A program made the translations under genes and the position numbers. Shown one piece after another: positions 11,166 through 22,356 of a stretch of DNA of 64,000 nucleotides. The stretch comes from Dasyornis broadbenti (Eukaryota > Chordata > Aves > Passeriformes > Dasyornithidae), in the NCBI GenBank assembly GCA_013397935.1, contig VZRN01001879.1:32182-96181 (forward strand). The letters run 5' to 3'. Position 1 is the stretch's first letter. The number at the start of each line of letters is the position of its first letter. The notes beneath the pieces were generated by a model, which saw only the letters and a list, made by a program, of their open reading frames with translations, did not search any database and was not told the DNA's origin.

Positions 11166-14100
11166 GGAAAATTAAATACTAACAGTTGAGTAAATTAAGG
11201 GTCAAGTAAATATCCCCTTTTCACATGACAAATGTGAATTCAACCCATTATGAATTTGGTTTTACTTTTATTTTAATCATCTCAAAATATGAGAACAATT
11301 TTAAAGCTCTCATAAGAACAAACAGGTTTCACTGAGTGAACTAGGTGAATGGGTTTTACTAATTCACTAATCACTTTTTCTTTGTTCACTGTAAACACTG
11401 TGTGTCTCCTGCCATACAGCATGAATTTATTAGAACTGCAGAAAAAAAAAAAAAAAAAGGACATGACATGAGAACTCCATGGACATGATAAATGACAGCA
11501 TAAGGAGCTACAGCATTGCACAGGTGGCTAAGGGAGAAGAAATGAGAAACAGTCAAACATCACAGGCAGCAGAAAGAAAATACTGGGATGGTTTGGAGAG
11601 CAGAGTTCTGTAAGGCCAGGATTGCCTTGGTAATTCCATTGTCTCAGGGAGAGTGGAAACTTCAGACAAAGTTTATTAAAGAAGTCCTGCTGCTGTGTTT
11701 GAAGGTCAGAAAGGATTTTTTTTTTTGTATTTAAAATCTTTCAGTGGAAGGGGTTTAAGCAGGTAAATCCTACCATAGCCTTGGCAACAGTTTAAACATA
11801 GATTTTGGCAACAGTTTAAATTTAAAGAATTATTTAGGCCTGCAAGTTCTAATGATGACAAATCAGATATATTCATAAAAATAAATTATTTATTAAAAAG
11901 ACAAAAGATCTTAATGAAAATTGCTTACTACACAGTATAAAACTAAAATAAACTGCTAGTAGATTACAGCATAACATAAAACAGTGCATGATGTCAAGGT
12001 ACCCATATTAAGGCTAGCAAAGAAATAGTCTTAAATAGGAGTAGAATGTAACTTACCGCCAAAATGATGATAATATGCGCAGATTCCTTCACTTAACCTC
12101 TGGGAAGCAATCAGGAAATAGGTGTCCCTATTCACAGGAGAAACTCCACACATTTCCGGGAAAATATATAGAAGGTTTCTACTTTTTGAAAGTTTGCTGT
12201 GGCTTTTATATAAAGTGAATGAGAGTTAGTCAGATATCCAGCTTATCTTTCCAGATCTCACTTTAACAGTAAGATGTTTATTGGAAGTTGGGAGATGCCA
12301 GACCATGGTTCCAAAATAACTCACTTCAAGATTGTTTGTCCTGCTTGAGTTATCTAACTGGTTGAGAAGAAACAGACAAGCTCTTGTGGGATGTAAGATG
12401 CCCTGCTACATCCATCTCTGACAACAGAAGATTCACAGATGATCGAGGTTGTGGTATCAGAACTATTAAGCCTGGCTGCAAATGCAGCAGAAACTAGACC
12501 AATGGGGAAAACTTAATTAAAGACAGATTGTTTATTTTTATGAGACTTGAAAGGAGAATGGGACATTCAATGGGAACAAATAGAATGGTTAAGAAAAATG
12601 ACAGAGGATGAGATTTGCAAGTTGGGTGTCTGGGGCTTTTTGGGACTCCCTGCTGGGCAGCCCTTGCCTTGATCACTGCAAGCTGCTGTCTAAATAAATG
12701 ATAAAATAAATCTCATATTCTTAGCATACTCCAGATGTTAAACCTGTTTCCAGGAGCAAAAGGGGGATTAATGGGGTGATTTTTGTGGCTACAGGTGGAT
12801 GTATACATGACTGGATCCAATGATAGAATCAGTTACTGGTATAATGATGCTAATTCCTTTTGGAGGAAAGCATCAGCAGCTACCTGCCGTTTTTAATGGA
12901 ATTTACCTATTGAAGTGTTAGGGAGAAAAATACTGTAAACTTTGCTTGTTATTTGGCATACTTTCAATTTGCAGCTACCTGAATTATTTAGAACTATTCA
13001 GCATATTTCCAATATATATTTTACCCTTTCAAAAGTTACAACAGAGAACAAACAGCTACATCAAATGTTCCTGTTGGGATCTGGCGCTTTTGAAATCAGT
13101 GAATGCTGTTATTTTTGGGCAATGTTAAGCTGTACAATACAAAATCATCAGTGTTAAATAGTTTTGTATGACAAGACTAGTTGTCACTGTTTCAGTAAAG
13201 CAAAAATATATGGTGCTTATTTGCAGAGTAGTTGGAAATTAAAGAAAGCTGGAAACATTTTATGTATCTTTCCTATGCTACCAATGAGCAGCTATGGCTG
13301 AGATACTGACAAAGACCATTACTTCTTTCTTGGCTTTTTTCAGAGGAATTTAATGAAGGTATTATTTACATCCTCAGCATAATTCCACAACTAATATTAA
13401 ATAATTATCCAGTATTCATTGGTTCATCATTATTCACTAGTCCTTATATGCCACAGTGGTTTCAAGTAGGCAATAAATGATATTTACCTTTTTAAAAGAT
13501 CAAAATTTCTACTCCACTGCCTCTCAAAATCCACCAATTCATTTTGACAAATCAGTTTTATTCTGTTACATATTAAACCAGCAGCAAGGTCAAACACCTA
13601 ACCCAAGATCTCAAGTTAACAAGATAATTTTCTAGCAATGCTTTCAAACATTTTGATAACTGGCATGTGAAATCTTTATTCATACTTATACACATCCAAC
13701 ATTAGAATTACTTAATAGAAATTAAGAAAAAAATAAAATCACAAGCTGGAGTACCATGAAGCACTCAGGTATTTACTCTGTGTTTGCTTTGGTATGCTAT
13801 CTTTTGAATAGAATACGCTACAAAAGAAGAACCATCATTTTTTAAAGAATTATGGTTTTCTCTTTTTCTTCATCTTGCCTCCACTAGAAAGTCAAACTGT
13901 TTCTTGTATGGTAGATGATCTTTTAGGACTGTCATGCATTTGCTCATTAGACACAAATAACTATAGACTATAGAAAGTTTAAATCCTGCAGGAGCAATGA
14001 TATGACAGTTTTAATATTGCTTCTCATATTTTTCAGGTTTACCATGACATGTATTTCTAACTTTCTTGCTAAGTCCTCAAGGATACTTGCAGTGGCAAAA

Positions 14101-14500
14101 AACTTACACAAATCAGAAGAAATTCTCTTAAGATTTATGTGTCAGCAACTTCCAGTAATAGTATCATTCCAATTATTCCCCACAAGGTTTAACTATGAGA
14201 ATCAAAATCTATTTTAGCATATATGACCAGGAGTGTATGTATGAAATTAAAAAAAAAAAAAAAACAAAAAACCAAAATAACGAAACTAGTTCCTATATAT
14301 ATATATTTAAAACTTCAGTGTTAGGTGTGTGAGAACAAGAAAGAGAGGGTACAGAGCTAAAAGCCATACAATACTGGTGTGTGCATTGGCATATGAAGAC
14401 AATCTGACCACTAGCATAGTCATCACAATAACAACAAGAGACTTTCGTATCTTGCTGTTGGAAAAAATGCTTGTGAGCCTTCATTAAGCCTCAAAATGAG
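11166..14500. other. AT-rich stretch without a supported gene
   Basis: Only chance ORFs are seen. It contains a poly-A run at about 11441-11458 and another near 14250-14265, plus the small tandem duplication listed separately. No element was recognised. Confidence 0.6.
11774..11820. repeat. Tandem duplication of a 23-24 bp unit
   Basis: The block 'ttggcaacagtttaaa' occurs at 11781-11796 and again at 11805-11820, each preceded by 'catag'. The two copies are adjacent and almost identical, indicating a recent local duplication. Confidence 0.8.
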
Positions 14501-14504
14501 AAAA

Positions 14505-14890
14505 AGACAGCACTAAAAAACCCACCAAAAAACAAACCAAAACAAAAATTAAAAAAACAAGCAAACAAAACCCCCAAAATCAAAAAAACCCAAACAAACA
14601 AACAAAAAAAAAAACCCCACCAGAAAAACTCCCCACCAAAACAAAAACAAACAAAAAATCCAAACAGAAAAAAAAAAACAAAAAACCCAAGACCCCAAAC
14701 CACAACAAACAAAAAACCCACAAAAAACTCACATGCACACTCAAAGACCCCAACAAAAAAACCCAAATCGAAAAAACAAAACCAAAACAAAACAAAGCAA
14801 AACCCTCAAAAAACAGCAAACCCCCAACCAAACAGCAACAACAAAGCAAGCAAACAAACAAACAAACAAACAAAACAACAACAACAAAAA
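14505..14890. repeat. A/C-only low-complexity tract
   Basis: For nearly 400 bases the plus strand is built almost only of A and C, in patterns such as CAAA, CAAAA and ACCCC, with very few G or T. It ends in a run of CAAA repeats against the assembly gap. The long minus-strand frames here (phenylalanine, glycine, cysteine and valine rich) follow from this composition and are not genes. Confidence 0.85.
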
Positions 14891-15013
14891 NNNNNNNNNN
14901 NNNNNNNNNNNNNNNNNNNNNNNNNNNNNNNNNNNNNNNNNNNNNNNNNNNNNNNNNNNNNNNNNNNNNNNNNNNNNNNNNNNNNNNNNNNNNNNNNNNN
15001 NNNNNNNNNNNNN
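14891..15013. other. Assembly gap (123 N)
   Basis: There are 123 undetermined bases. The left flank is the A/C tract and the right flank is ordinary unique-looking sequence, so the gap probably hides more of the same low-complexity DNA. The true length is unknown. Confidence 0.95.
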
Positions 15014-17106
15014 AAACCTAAACATGTTAACTTGCCAGTTTGGAAGATGCAGGTATCCATCAGCATTTTAAAGTGAGTACAATATCATAGCAGCTTCTGA
15101 AGTACTTTGTACTTGATATGATGGAAAAGTAGGGACTGGCAAAATGTCAGAGATGCAGGATGGTGATAGATATTTTGAGATTTATAAAACTTCAGTCACG
15201 CTTATCACAGACCTTAAATGCTAGTCTGAACTCTGGATTTCACTTAAAGTTTACTCTATTTTCAGGCAGTATAAAAATTCAGCCTTATGTTACTTTACTC
15301 ATTTAAACAATATCCTGAAATAGTAGAAGTAGCCACAAGAAATACATGGGAAAAGGTGGGAGAGAACTCTTTTTGAGAGTGCATCAGAAATTAAAAACTC
15401 TAGGAGAAGGATAAGATTTCCTTAGGTGATACCAGATCATGCAGGTCAGCCAGATTACTCCCCCACCCTTTTCCATTGCCTATTCCTTCAACTCACAACA
15501 GGAGCAGAACAAAAACCACAGATTCCATACATACAAACCCTCATTTCACACTTAATTCCATGTGCCAAATGCCTTAATGGAATCTCTGATGCTGAAATGG
15601 AGAAAATCAAACAGTAGAGAAGAATTTCAAACAATTTCATCCAGGAGATTTTACCCTCTGCCCACCAAATCCTGATTCAGAGGTGATGTACACAGTAATC
15701 TTAAAAGACAAGCCTGTGAACTGAATTATAGATCTATTTGTTACTAAAAATTGCAGACTCAATAGAGATACCAATTTGATAGCATACTTATTTTGCTCAG
15801 CCTTCATCCTACTCTTCCCTATACCAAAAGTAATAATTAACTGCCTTTCTCATTCCTTTAGGAGCTGGGGATCTCACCCACATCTCCCTCAGCTCCACCA
15901 GAGCTACATGCCTTTTCTTCAATTTGTCCAAATGATTACATAATGAAGCTAAACCCACAGCAATTTCTCTTACCCCGTATTTAGCTTGAAGGCTGCTGTT
16001 TCTATTTTAAACCTGATGATGGGCTTGCATGCCCAAATGCTTGTCATCATTTTACCCGGCTATACTTAGTCTAAAAAAATCCCCAAACCCCCCCAACCAT
16101 TACTTATCTCTAAAAATCCTTCCTCATAAGCTAATAGGAACTATTAGTTCTATTTTAGAATTAACGACAAGTTAAAAAACAATGCAAATCCTCAAAATGA
16201 ATAGCTAAGCCTGTCTGTTGTTTTTTATGCTTAAATATACACGAGTACCTATCAAATGCATAAAAAACTCGACATAAAAAACCCCAAACCAAACAAAATA
16301 AAACACATACTTGTATCTAAGAATTCTCTGTATCTCTAGAATAAGGTTAGGGACACTGATAAGATTTCAGTCCATTGTCACAGCTGAGACTTAGCTCTGG
16401 TTATGCTTTCACAAGTTCAGACTTCATCCTGGCAACTTAAAATTGCCTGCGTTCTTAATAGAGAAGTCCCTCTAGAGAGTATGAGTTCAAGCTAAGATCC
16501 ACAAATTAACACTGTAAAATGTACATAGCCTACAAGAAACAAAAATGTAATTTATTACTTCATTGCCTAATACAGTAATAAGTATTATTATTATATAGAT
16601 ATATTCATCATGATAACTATGACAAATACAGAATAGGACCAAACAAGAGGCAAGTATGATATTCTATATGTGTGTTTGTGCATGCTATGTGAAGGTTTGG
16701 TAAGAGTGGTTTGGTAAGAGTAAACCTAGCTATGTGAACTTAAGAATGTTTACTATGTATCACTTTTAAAATGAAAAAAAAAAGGAACAATTTTCTGCAA
16801 TTTATAAAGTAACAGCAAGCATCAGAGAATATTTGGAAAGAAATACCAAAATGTGGGATCCTGAAAATTAACTGAGTAAACAAATAAACTAAAATTAACA
16901 TAGGAAGGTTGCACATATTGTTTGTTAGAAGTGGGAATTATTTTGAAATTAAACCTAAACCAGAAATTTAAAATTTGTCTGTCAGCATGTTGACATAAAC
17001 TCAGTTACTTAAATGGTGAATCTATTGCCATTTGCAATGGCCTAGGGACTTCATCTTCACCTGCCATCCCAACAAAGCAGAGGTTTTGGACCAGCCAAAT
17101 GGCATC
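15014..17106. other. AT-rich stretch without a supported gene
   Basis: No gene or element recognised. A C-rich patch lies at about 16078-16098. Sequence at 17030-17106 directly precedes a CR1 copy and may be a more diverged part of it. Confidence 0.55.
16694..16721. repeat. 14-bp tandem duplication
   Basis: The unit 'ggtttggtaagagt' is present twice, end to end. The bases at 16693-16709 are also the reverse complement of 17 bases within the nearby CR1 (17589-17605), which may be chance. Confidence 0.75.
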
Positions 17107-17972
17107 AAATCTAAACCTCCCCCCTTGCAAAAAGAGGCCATTTTCTTTTGACCTGCACCTTGTTACTTAGGGAAAGGCACCATCCCCCTCCTGGCTAAAA
17201 CCTCCTTTTAGGTAGTTATAGAGAGTGATGAGGGCTCCCCTGAGTGTCCTTTTCTCCAGACTAAAAACCCTCATCTCTCTCAGCTGCTCCTCACAAGACT
17301 TGTGCTACAGAGCCTGTACCAGCTCCTTTGCCTTTCTCTGGACCTGCTCCAACACCTCATTGACTTTCCTTGAGTGAGAGGCCAGAACTGGACCCAGGAT
17401 TTGGGGTGCGGCCTCACCAGTGCTGAGTAAAGGGGTGAGATCACTGTCCTGGTCCTGCTGGGCATGCTATTGCTGACACAGACCAGGATGCCACTGGCCT
17501 TCTTGGCCACTTGGACACGCTGCTAGCTCCTGTTCAGGCAGGAGTTGACCACCATTCTTATGTTCTTTTCTTCTGGGTAGCTTTCCAGCCACTCTTACCA
17601 AACCTATATCATTCCATGGGATTGTTGTGACACAAGGGCAGGACATGTCACTTCGCCTTGAACCTCATACAATTAATTGATTTTGTTTTATCCATCCAGC
17701 CTGTCCAGATCCCTCTGTAGAGCCTTCCTACCCTTGAGCAGATCAAGCACACCATTTGGTGTCATCTGCAAACTGATTGAAAGTGCACTCAATCCCTTCA
17801 TCCAGACTATTAATAAAGTTATTACACAGGACTGCCTCCAATATTGTGGTCTGGGTAACGCGTGACCATTCGTTAGCTGTGTGTAACTCCATTCATCCCC
17901 CACTCTCTGGGCCCAATCATCTGGTCAGTTTTTAACCCAGTGAATAATGCACTCATCCAAGACTTGAACACA
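17107..17972 (-). mobile_element. CR1: CR1 LINE fragment (copy A), minus strand
   Basis: In plus-strand order the copy matches the reverse complement of the CR1 3' untranslated region and the C-terminal part of ORF2. Landmarks are 'atctaaacctcc' at the start, 'tgagtgtccttttctccaga', 'gtgcggcctcaccagtgctg', 'ccactggccttcttggccac', 'gcctgtccagatccctctgt' and 'ggtgtcatctgcaaactgat'. The last of these encodes, on the minus strand, the family's FADDTK-type region. Both ends are truncated: the terminal repeats are missing on the left, and the right end stops inside the reverse transcriptase region at the junction with an LTR fragment. Frames are broken throughout. CR1 ORF2 normally encodes endonuclease and reverse transcriptase; nothing functional remains. 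Confidence 0.9.
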
Positions 17973-18258
17973 AGAAGCTGGGAGGGAGCACAGCCAGGAC
18001 AGCTGACCAGAACTGGAGAAAGGGATGTTCCATACCATACAGAGTCATGCTCATTGTAAATACTAGAAGGAGCTGGCCGAGTAAGTGGTTGGTACTTGGG
18101 AACCAGCTAGGCATCAGTCAGTAGAAGGTGAGCAATTGTATTGTCACTTGTGTTTTCATTGGTTTTATTCCTCTTTCTTTTTCCTTATTTTATTACTAAA
18201 CTGTTCATATCTCAATCCATGAGTTTCACTTTTTTCTCCATCCCACTGGGGCAGGAGT
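17973..18258 (+). mobile_element. ERV LTR fragment, family A, plus strand
   Basis: It carries blocks of an avian ERV LTR I recognise: 'gaagctgggagggagcacag', 'ccaggacagctgacc', 'ttccataccat', 'gtcatgctca', then near its end 'ttaaactgttc'-like and 'atctcaatccatgagttt' blocks and 'ccatcccactggggcagg'. The same family occurs on the minus strand at 22357-23552 and 45072-45430. Here the 5' part is missing and the final CA end is not found, so it is a fragment. It sits at the right edge of a CR1 copy. Confidence 0.7.
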
Positions 18259-18575
18259 CTTCTCAAGACTTCTTGCAGTGTGCCCTTCAGTGGCATCAGG
18301 TCCTGGTAACTGCTGCTGGGAACACTGGTCTCTCCTTACCTGATGCTCAGGAAGGTGCCTGGGTCACCTTGCTCCACCTAAAACATCATCTCAGTAAGGA
18401 GGGCTCTATGAGAACTGCTCTTCAGCTGGAGCTTGTAGGAGCACCTGGAGGGCAGCACTGCCAAAGAGCTGTATATTGACTGAGGCAAAACACCCCAGGC
18501 TGTGTTTACCAATATCTGCAAGCAGAAGATGGTTTTCCCTATATCCAGTAGCGGCTAGTTCAGATGCTGCCTACA
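18259..18575. other. Unassigned segment between LTR fragment and CR1
   Basis: About 300 bases of moderately GC-rich sequence that I cannot place in CR1 or in the LTR family. It overlaps the end of a 112-codon plus-strand frame (18141-18479) that begins inside the LTR and shows no domain. It may be an older repeat, a diverged CR1 piece, or pre-existing DNA. Confidence 0.5.
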
Positions 18576-19345
18576 AGGCTGGTACCCTGATTTTTCCTTA
18601 CCACCACTGTCTGGGCCCAGCCACCCAGCCCAGTGCACCCCTCTGAGCCATGAGCAGCCAGTTGCTCCAAGAGAATGCTGTGGGAAACTGTGTCCAAGGC
18701 TTTACTAAAGTCCAGGCAGACAACATCCGCAGCCTTTCCCTCATTCACTAAACAGGTCATCCTGTCATAGAAGAAGATCATGTTGTTCAAAGCAGGATCT
18801 GCCTTTCATAAACCCATGCTGGTTGGTCCTGATCCCCATGTACAGGTCATGTATGTCCTGTACATATATGACCTTTCCTGGCATCAAGGTCAGGCTAATA
18901 GGTCTTTAGATCCCTAGAATCTCCTTCTGGCCCCTCTCGGCAATAGACATGACATTTGTTAAATTCCTGTCAGCTGAGACCCGCTTGGTTAGCCAGGACT
19001 GCTAGGAGAGTGGCTTGGTGAGCACTTTTGCCAGCTCCTTGAGTATCCTTGGGTTGATCTCATACAACCCTACAGACTTGTGTATGTCCAAGTAGTTTAG
19101 CAGGTTGCTGAGTATTTTCCCTTGTGTTATGGAGACTCTTCTACTCCCTGTTCCTGTCTTCCAGCTCAGGTAACTGGGCATCCGGAGAACAACTGGTCCT
19201 TTTCCTCATCCTCTGTCACTATGTTTCAACTGGAACCAATAAAGGATGAAGATTTTCCTTAGACCTCCTTTTTATTGCTTACATATTTACACAAATATTT
19301 TTTATTGTCTTCTTTTATTGACTTGTTCACTCTTTAACAGCATCT
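18576..19345 (-). mobile_element. CR1: CR1 LINE ORF2 fragment (copy B), minus strand
   Basis: In plus-strand order it matches the reverse complement of the CR1 reverse transcriptase region: 'ccatgagcagccagttgctc', 'gagaatgctgtgggaaactg', 'ggctttactaaagtccaggc', 'cctttcataaacccatgctg', 'gtcaggctaataggtcttta', 'ctgtcttccagctcaggtaa' and 'ccaataaaggatgaagattt'. It begins with a short region (near 18600-18650) that also occurs at the end of copy A (about 17910-17972). A and B are therefore two overlapping pieces rather than one copy simply split by an insertion. Frames are interrupted. Confidence 0.85.
18585..18790 (-). pseudogene. CR1 reverse transcriptase remnant, motif A region
   Basis: A minus-strand open stretch preserves the peptide VCLDFSKALDTVSH (about 18682-18720). 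This corresponds to reverse transcriptase motif A, whose aspartate binds catalytic metal. Compared with the CR1 ORF2 I remember, several residues between the 'LAAHG' block and the 'WAQTVVV' block are missing, indicating a small deletion. The frame covers only about 70 codons, with no start and no downstream catalytic motifs, so it is a dead fragment. Confidence 0.75.
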
Positions 19346-21316
19346 TTAAAACAGGTATGATAACCCAGAGCAGCTTCAACTATTCTGGTGACCTATGTGT
19401 TGTCTACCAAATTGATCCTCCAGTGCCTAGAAGTGAGTTTAACATCTAATACTCAGTTTAACATCATGGTGATTGTTTCTTGGTCAGCTTAGGTTATAGA
19501 GCCCATCTCATCTGCACGGCCAAGAACTGTATCTCTCACCTGACTCTACCCAGCTGAGCAGACAGGATCTTCAGGAACTAAATTGGAAAAATGAAAACTG
19601 GTCCACTTGTAAACACTTACATGTAGTCATATGAATGAAGACATCACAGCCTACAATGGAAGCTTTCCCTGCCAGACTCACCTGGTAAAACTGGAGAAGA
19701 ATGCTGATGACATCTCGGTTCAGTGAACTACTCAACATATTTCCATGAAGACAGCACTGTAACATCTAATGCCCTTTCTTCCTCTGCTGCAACTTCCAAG
19801 TCAAGCCTTGCAAGTACTTCAACTTCAGGCATTTCATGAAAAAGTGTTTGTTTTCTATGAATGATATCAAATTCCAGAGTAGACATAAATAAAGTGATAT
19901 TATGGGGATGTATTTCTTTCACTGTCCTAACTAGAAGAAAATGGCATAATCTGTGGTTTGTATGGTTTTAATTCTTATTCATATCAGATCAAAACTGCAG
20001 CAGTCCTTCTATCTCTAAACCTGGACTTTGTTAGAACAGAATCATGCCAAATGATAGCATGTAAAATAACACCAGATGAAACAGCTATGAGTCCAACATT
20101 TACTCTGTCTAAAGAGAGTCGAGAACAGGTTTCATGAAAATATTTCTTTTTAGGGAACAATTTGCAATGATTACAAACACAACCACTTTTCCAAGATCAA
20201 GGACCATAATGATGTGAAGTTCGCTTTACATTTATGCATTAGTAGTGTCCTGGGGCATATTTATTTAGCAGAAAGTAGGTTAGGATCTGGCTGGTATGAT
20301 CTCTAGATGATATTAAAAATGACATAGAGATATGCTGTTCTAGAAATAACACTTAAATCAATTTTACCTTTAGGATAACTGTTCCAGAAGAGCTTCCTAT
20401 ACTATTTTTGGAGAAATTTTGTATCAAAGTAGCTAATCTTATTTTGTATATTTATTGGTCTGCAAGTCACCAATGGGTGTTAAGTTAAAAAAAAAACAAA
20501 AACAAAAACCCACACTAGGAAAGGGTTCCTTAATATATATTGTATATTTATGTATATACACACACTTTTATAGATAATATTGTCTGGAATATAAGGTTAA
20601 TATCTAAAAAAAAAGAGAAATGAAAAAATGCATTCCTTTTTTAATAAAGAGATAGCAGGGGATAGCACAGTTTAATTCATGGTGTTAGTAGAATTTAGCC
20701 ATGCATGTAAAGGAGAAAATTCTAATTAAATATTCATTTATGTACATTAATCTTAGTGGTTTTGCTGACTTGAGCAGCCCTGTGAGGAATATCTGCTTTT
20801 TTATAAGATTCCTAATTTGAATTGTTTCTTACCAGTGAACAGAAAATTCACAATATTAGAGAACAATCCTCCACATAACGTCAGAAAGAAGCAATTTCAT
20901 ACATGTTTTAAGTATCAGGTCCATTTAAGTGAATTAGGAGGCAGTCACTATTGGCTTCAACAAGAATGTAGCAAAACCTGCAGGCAAAGTAGTTATACTT
21001 GATAAATGATGAGATAAGGTTGTTTAAATCAAAACACACAGTTTATTCTGTCTGCATAGCCATTCTTACCCATAACGCATCAAAAGAATTTATTTGGACT
21101 TCTGCACTGAAGCCACACAATACCTCCTACAAGACACATGGAAACTTTTCTTGGGGAACTAAGAACTGAATAAATTATTGGCTTAATTGTAAGTCAGCAC
21201 CATTATACACAGTCAATGTATCTGTCACCCAGACTCACCCAGAGACATACTCCAGTGTAAGTAATATTTAAGGGGTGAATAGCCACGGGGGGGTGTTTAA
21301 GTAAGAAAGCAGAAGG
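19346..21316. other. Stretch without a supported gene
   Basis: No recognised element. ORFs at 19571-19922 (minus strand) and 20817-21002 (plus strand) are short and domain-free. A poly-A/CAAAA patch lies at about 20486-20510. Confidence 0.55.
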
Positions 21317-21915
21317 TGGAATCATAGAATCACGAATAATTAGATTTGGAAGTGGCATCTCAAGGTCATAGATTCTAATGCACTCTTCAGATCTGGTTCA
21401 GTAAAGCTAAGGTCTTCAGAGCCTCATCTAGCTTTGAGCTTTGAATATCTTTAATCAGATAATTTCCACAGCTTCTGTGGGCAGATTGTAAATTTGATCA
21501 CTGACATCACAAAAAAAAAATATTTTCCTACATGCAGTCAGATTTTTAAGTGTTTCAGCTTGTGTCCTATTACTAAAACTTTGAGAGGAGTCCTGCTTTG
21601 TTTTCTTTCCATGCTCATATTGTATAGCTGTAGACAGAAATAAGATCTCACATGACCTTTTCCTTCCCAAGCCTGTCCATCTTAGCACCTCCTTATATGG
21701 CCCCTTACCGTGTAGGAGGTCTCTGCTGGACTCACTTCAGTGTACCCATGTATTTTTTGTAGTAGGAAACCCAGCACTGAATGTTGTGCTCCAGTGCTGG
21801 ACAGAGATAAAGAATAATTTTCCTTGACCCTCTGGCTATACTCTTGCTAATGCTTCCCAGGATGCTGCAGACCTCTGTTGCAAGGACACACTGTGAGCAG
21901 CAAGAGCTAATAGTT
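21317..21915 (-). mobile_element. CR1: CR1 LINE 3' region, minus strand
   Basis: It starts with the reverse complement of the CR1 terminus ('aatcatagaatcacgaataa') and continues through weakly conserved blocks: 'ataagatctcacatgacc', 'gcctgtccatcttagc', 'gctggactcacttcagtgta', 'agcactgaatgttgtgctcc', 'ctggacagagataaagaata' and 'aatgcttcccaggatgctgc'. The order agrees with the 3' UTR and ORF2 end of CR1. The copy is strongly diverged and 5'-truncated near 21915, hence older than copies A and B. No frame survives. Confidence 0.75.
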
Positions 21916-22351
21916 GGAGGACTGGAAAAGCCTTAGCAATCTCTCATCATCACCCAGCTTCTGAGAATTCACCACACAAGAAAATTCTTCAGACATTAAG
22001 CTGGGCTGGCAAATGTTTGGACCCATCCCTGAAGAGCATAGTCTCCAGACACTATTATTTGCTACCATGTTCCTTGCAGACACTTGTTTCAGTCTCAGCA
22101 GACACAGGTGTTTCCATTCTGAGTGTTCTTCCTTTTCACCTGTTGCTAAGGTAATATATCTTTTCTGAAGCTGCAAATATGCAGGTGGAGAATGAGTCTT
22201 CCTGCTGCTGCCAGAAGGCACATGTCTCTTGCCTTCCTTGTCATTGTCCCTGACGCTTCCTTCAGTGTGGTCTGTACCTGCAGTTTATTCCTTGCAGCTT
22301 GGGACTCAGGCTTTTGTCTCTGCAGAGTCTCTGCACAGACACTTTTGATTT
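21916..22351. other. Stretch without a supported gene
   Basis: About 440 bases between a CR1 fragment and an LTR. Overlapping frames (minus 21907-22221, plus 22192-22386) have no recognisable domain. The bases ATGTG at 22352-22356 form the left target-site duplication of the next element. Confidence 0.55.
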
Positions 22352-22356
22352 ATGTG

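Noticed and set aside
14491..14873. Long minus-strand frames of 94-99 codons rich in F, G, C and V
   Set aside because: They translate the A/C-only tract; absence of stops follows from composition.
16693..17605. 17-base inverted match between 16693-16709 and 17589-17605
   Set aside because: One short match of this size is not surprising over all comparisons in 64 kb, and the flanks do not extend it.
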